64,000 nt of DNA from Cryobacterium cryoconiti (lineage in GTDB: Bacteria; Actinomycetota; Actinomycetes; Actinomycetales; Microbacteriaceae): positions 154,801 through 218,800 of the forward strand of contig NZ_SOHA01000041.1 of NCBI RefSeq assembly GCF_004403065.1, written 5' to 3'. The position numbers were made by a program, and so were the translations under genes. Positions 61,462 to 64,000 of this stretch are shown one piece after another (within the stretch, counting starts at the first letter, position 1; each line of letters opens with the position of its first letter). A model generated the notes under the pieces. The model searched no databases and had not been told where the DNA came from. It saw only the letters and a program-made list of their open reading frames with translations.

Positions 61462-64000
61462 CTAGTAGCCGTAGGCGTAGACCGGCTTGCCGCCCTCCAT
61501 GGTGATCCGGCCGTCCACGTAGAAGTCGCGCTGACCGGTCATGGGCTCCACGGTGCCGCTGAACCCCTGACGGTTGTAGTTCACGCTGGCGGAACCCTGG
61601 ACGTCCGTGGTCACGTACCACTCGTCGTCGTAGGAATCCTCGATTTCGAACGTCGCTGCCTCGTCGATGGTCCAGGCCACGTCCGTGACGGTGCCGAAGT
61701 CGAACGTGTACATCGGGCAGTCGTCGGCGTCGAGTTCCTTCAGCGCCACACACGCCTCGACCATCGCGGTGACCTGCTCGTCGATGCTCTTCTCGAAGGC
61801 CTTGGTGGGCACCAGCTCGAGTTCGACGCTCTCGCCCCCGTCGAGGTAGGAGGATCCGACCGTTGTCGTGCGGGGCTCGGCCGTGATCCACTCGTCGTCG
61901 CCGGCGACGCCGACGGTGTACTCGCCCGGGAACGCGAGCAGCTGCACATAGCCGTCACCCTGCTGCCCCTTGGTGAGCGAGACGGTGACGCCGTTGACGT
62001 CGAGTTCGGTGATGCCGTCGCTCAGCATGACGTCGAGGCTGGACAGCCCCACGGTGCTCAGCTTCCAGTCATCGAAGAACAGCAGGGTGGACCCGGTCCG
62101 CTTGAGCTCGTATAGTTCGGTGGACTTGCCACCGTCCTGCTTGAGCTCGGCGGTCACCTGGGCGGAATCCCCGTTGATGCTGACGTCGGTGATCGTGAAG
62201 TCGGTCACGCCGCCATCCGTCGCCTGGAAGACCTTGTCGGTCAGCAGCACACGCTCGGCCCGGGTCCCATCCGGAACCGAGAGTTCGAGTGCGGCCGACG
62301 CGTCCTGGTCGACCAGTGCGCCCAGGTAGCTCTGCACCTGGTGCTTGGGGCTGTAGATCGTCTTGTTGACGACCGCGATACCGATCGAGGCGGCCACCAC
62401 GAGAACAGCGGCACCGCCGACGAGGCCGAGGACGAGGAGCAACCGGCGCTTGCGCTCGGGAGTCATCGGCTCGGTTGCCCCGGGGGCGACCGGAACGCCC
62501 ACGCCCGGGCCTGCAACGGCGTCCGCGGCGTCGCCCGACATGGCGGTCATCACGGCGGGTTCGCCCACCGGCGCGGTGGGACGGATGCCGGCAGTCAGGG
62601 GCACACCGACCCGCGCCGTGAGCCGCCCGACCCGGGCGATCCAGGCGGCGGGGATGAGCGCGATCAGTGCCGGGGCCAGGTACAGGGCCACCGCCTCGAC
62701 GAGTGCGCCGAGAGCCGCGAAGACGAGGAACGCCCAGGCGGCCAGACCCACGGATCCGCGGCCGGAGCCGGCGCCTTCCAGCAGGCCGATCAGGGAGTCG
62801 CTGTCGGAGCCGGCGTCGACGGTCGTCCAGCCGCTGATGCTGCCCAGCAGGGACGCCAGGACGCCCACCAGGGCGAAGGCGACGATGGTGGTCACCCAGG
62901 AGACCGACGACGCGGGTGCGCCGGTCGGGCGCCGCAGCCGCAGAATGATCCCGGCGCCACAGATCAGGGCCAGGTTGACGATCACGATCAGGGCCGTGGC
63001 CCAGAACGGCAGCACCGCCGGCATCCAGTAGCTGTCGGGGACGCCTCCGAGGGGCAGCGAAGACAGCGCGCCGGTGAGCGTGATCGGTGCGAAGTTGACG
63101 AAGCCGAGGCCGTCGAGCACGGCCGTGGGGAGCCACAGCGGCGCGGTCAGCAGGGCGTTCACCCCCACCTCCACGACGGTCCAGATCAGCAGCCCGACCG
63201 TGAGGAGGGCGGCGAGAACAGCCGTGTAGAGAGCGACAACGGGGGCGGTTCCGCGGACGTTGTCGCGCACGACGCGTGACGCGGGCGCCGCGGCCGGAGG
63301 CAGGGTGGCGGGGCGCACGCGTCCGGCGACGCGGGCGCGGCCGGCGTAGGCGGCGATCGTGCCGAGCACGAGCGCGCCCAGGAAGGCGGTGAAGGAGGCT
63401 GAGGACAGCGCCACGTCGGAGTCCAGCGCGGAAGCCAGCTCGTCGGACGAGTCCAGGCGCAACGGGAGAACGGCCGCCACGATCACGGTGAGGAGGGCGA
63501 GAACCAGGCCCGTCGTCACCGACAGGAGCCACCGGATGCCGCGGGTCGCACTGCCCTGCAGTCGCTCGTCCCGGCGGGCGAGGAAGACGCCGGCCGCGAC
63601 AAGGAACGCGGTGATCACGAGAGGGAGCCACAGGAACGAGACGGATGCGGTGACACCCAGGACCGTCGAGGTCCCGGTCAGCGTGCCGCCGACGGCGAGA
63701 CCCACGAGTTGGGCCGGCGCCTGGAACGCCCAGAACCACTCGGGGTCGGATTCCAGGAGGCTCACGCCGAGAAGCAGGGTTACGACGAAGGCGAACACCC
63801 AGGCTGCAAGGAATACCAGGGCACCGGCTGCGGCGGCGGCGATGAATCGTTCGGGTGACACGCTGCGCACGAGCGCTCCGGCACGCGTGACGACCGTCGG
63901 GCCGGCGGGCGCGGCCGGAGTCCCGGCAACGGGAGGAGCGGGCGGGCCCGCCGGCGGCACGGGCGGAACCGCAGCATCCGCGGGCGGCGCGGGCGGACCG
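61462..64000 (-). CDS. large membrane protein with extracytoplasmic C-terminal domain (5' end outside window)
   Basis: The frame is open to the right edge, so the protein has at least 845 residues here. It begins in a Pro/Ala/Gly-rich segment, then has about eight to ten hydrophobic helices (to roughly residue 460). A short linker with a membrane anchor follows (LLLVLGLVGGAAVLVVAASIGIAVV, about 510-535). The last ~310 residues are extracytoplasmic, begin with an NTF2-like/TcaA-like segment (HQVQSYLGALVDQDASAALEL) and end AYGY. A zinc ribbon often starts such proteins, but that region is not in the window. No specific function can be given. Confidence 0.7.
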   Translation of the reverse strand, partial: GPPAPPADAAVPPVPPAGPPAPPVAGTPAAPAGPTVVTRAGALVRSVSPERFIAAAAAGALVFLAAWVFAFVVTLLLGVSLLESDPEWFWAFQAPAQLVGLAVGGTLTGTSTVLGVTASVSFLWLPLVITAFLVAAGVFLARRDERLQGSATRGIRWLLSVTTGLVLALLTVIVAAVLPLRLDSSDELASALDSDVALSSASFTAFLGALVLGTIAAYAGRARVAGRVRPATLPPAAAPASRVVRDNVRGTAPVVALYTAVLAALLTVGLLIWTVVEVGVNALLTAPLWLPTAVLDGLGFVNFAPITLTGALSSLPLGGVPDSYWMPAVLPFWATALIVIVNLALICGAGIILRLRRPTGAPASSVSWVTTIVAFALVGVLASLLGSISGWTTVDAGSDSDSLIGLLEGAGSGRGSVGLAAWAFLVFAALGALVEAVALYLAPALIALIPAAWIARVGRLTARVGVPLTAGIRPTAPVGEPAVMTAMSGDAADAVAGPGVGVPVAPGATEPMTPERKRRLLLVLGLVGGAAVLVVAASIGIAVVNKTIYSPKHQVQSYLGALVDQDASAALELSVPDGTRAERVLLTDKVFQATDGGVTDFTITDVSINGDSAQVTAELKQDGGKSTELYELKRTGSTLLFFDDWKLSTVGLSSLDVMLSDGITELDVNGVTVSLTKGQQGDGYVQLLAFPGEYTVGVAGDDEWITAEPRTTTVGSSYLDGGESVELELVPTKAFEKSIDEQVTAMVEACVALKELDADDCPMYTFDFGTVTDVAWTIDEAATFEIEDSYDDEWYVTTDVQGSASVNYNRQGFSGTVEPMTGQRDFYVDGRITMEGGKPVYAYGY

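Overview
The window is about 70% GC, almost fully coded, and carries a gene order typical of Actinobacteria: adnAB, a TB9.4-like DUF3107 gene, a ferritin-like gene beside a DEAD-box helicase, a CBS protein-DUF1003-mrp-tatB block, dapE/dapD, a DUF3117 gene, fdxA-dapC, efeUOB and gcvTHP. Protein sequences, frequent GTG starts, leaderless promoters and abundant GCATCCG/CGGATGC words point to the family Microbacteriaceae (Cryobacterium or Leifsonia-like). That is inference from memory; no database was searched. It looks like ordinary chromosome, with no phage, integrase, plasmid functions, rRNA, tRNA or CRISPR.

Layout. 1-6.5 kb: adnB (cut by the left edge) and adnA, the double-strand-break resection helicase-nuclease. 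6.5-9.7 kb: DUF3107 protein, small membrane protein, ferritin-like protein and an RNA helicase. 9.9-11.9 kb: a complete PTS EIIBCA permease. 12-15.6 kb: PHP phosphoesterase, membrane-anchored endonuclease/phosphatase and Xaa-Pro aminopeptidase. 15.7-23.9 kb: stress protein, CBS/MgtE_N protein, DUF1003, Mrp, aldehyde dehydrogenase, PPK2, IclR-type regulator, TatB and an O-methyltransferase. 23.9-26 kb: a DUF222-HNH endonuclease gene lying between two oppositely oriented repeat arrays. 26-36.4 kb: DUF3117, a GT-C-like membrane protein, dapE/dapD, penicillin acylase, citrate synthase, dapC, ferredoxin and a degenerate PIG-L (MshB-like) membrane fusion. 36.5-40 kb: the efeUOB iron uptake operon behind a DtxR/IdeR-like box. 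40-42.5 kb: a small lipoprotein and typA. 42.7-54.8 kb: two complete peptide ABC transporter operons, each preceded by a GlnR-like box. 55-56.2 kb: DUF393 and CPBP protease genes. 56.3-61.3 kb: gcvTHP behind a tandem glycine riboswitch. 61.4-64 kb: a large membrane protein cut by the right edge.

How the genes work together. dapD, dapC and dapE give three steps of the succinylase lysine/diaminopimelate pathway. efeUOB is a complete ferrous iron importer. gcvTHP feeds one-carbon metabolism under glycine control. The two Opp/Dpp systems may be nitrogen regulated.

The most unusual signal is a GTCGAG-rich repeat family. It forms a 69-bp-period array and a 39/40-bp-period array on either side of the HNH gene. 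A third array with a 42-bp period sits in frame inside gcvP and adds about 63 Gly/Ser/Thr residues to a core enzyme. Other notable points are long palindromes at gene ends (two of them related in sequence), a 17-bp divergent leaderless promoter shared by dapE and dapD, a set of genes with a -10 box exactly 6 nt before the start codon, a pentapeptide minisatellite in adnA, and an MshB-like protein without its HPDDE metal motif.
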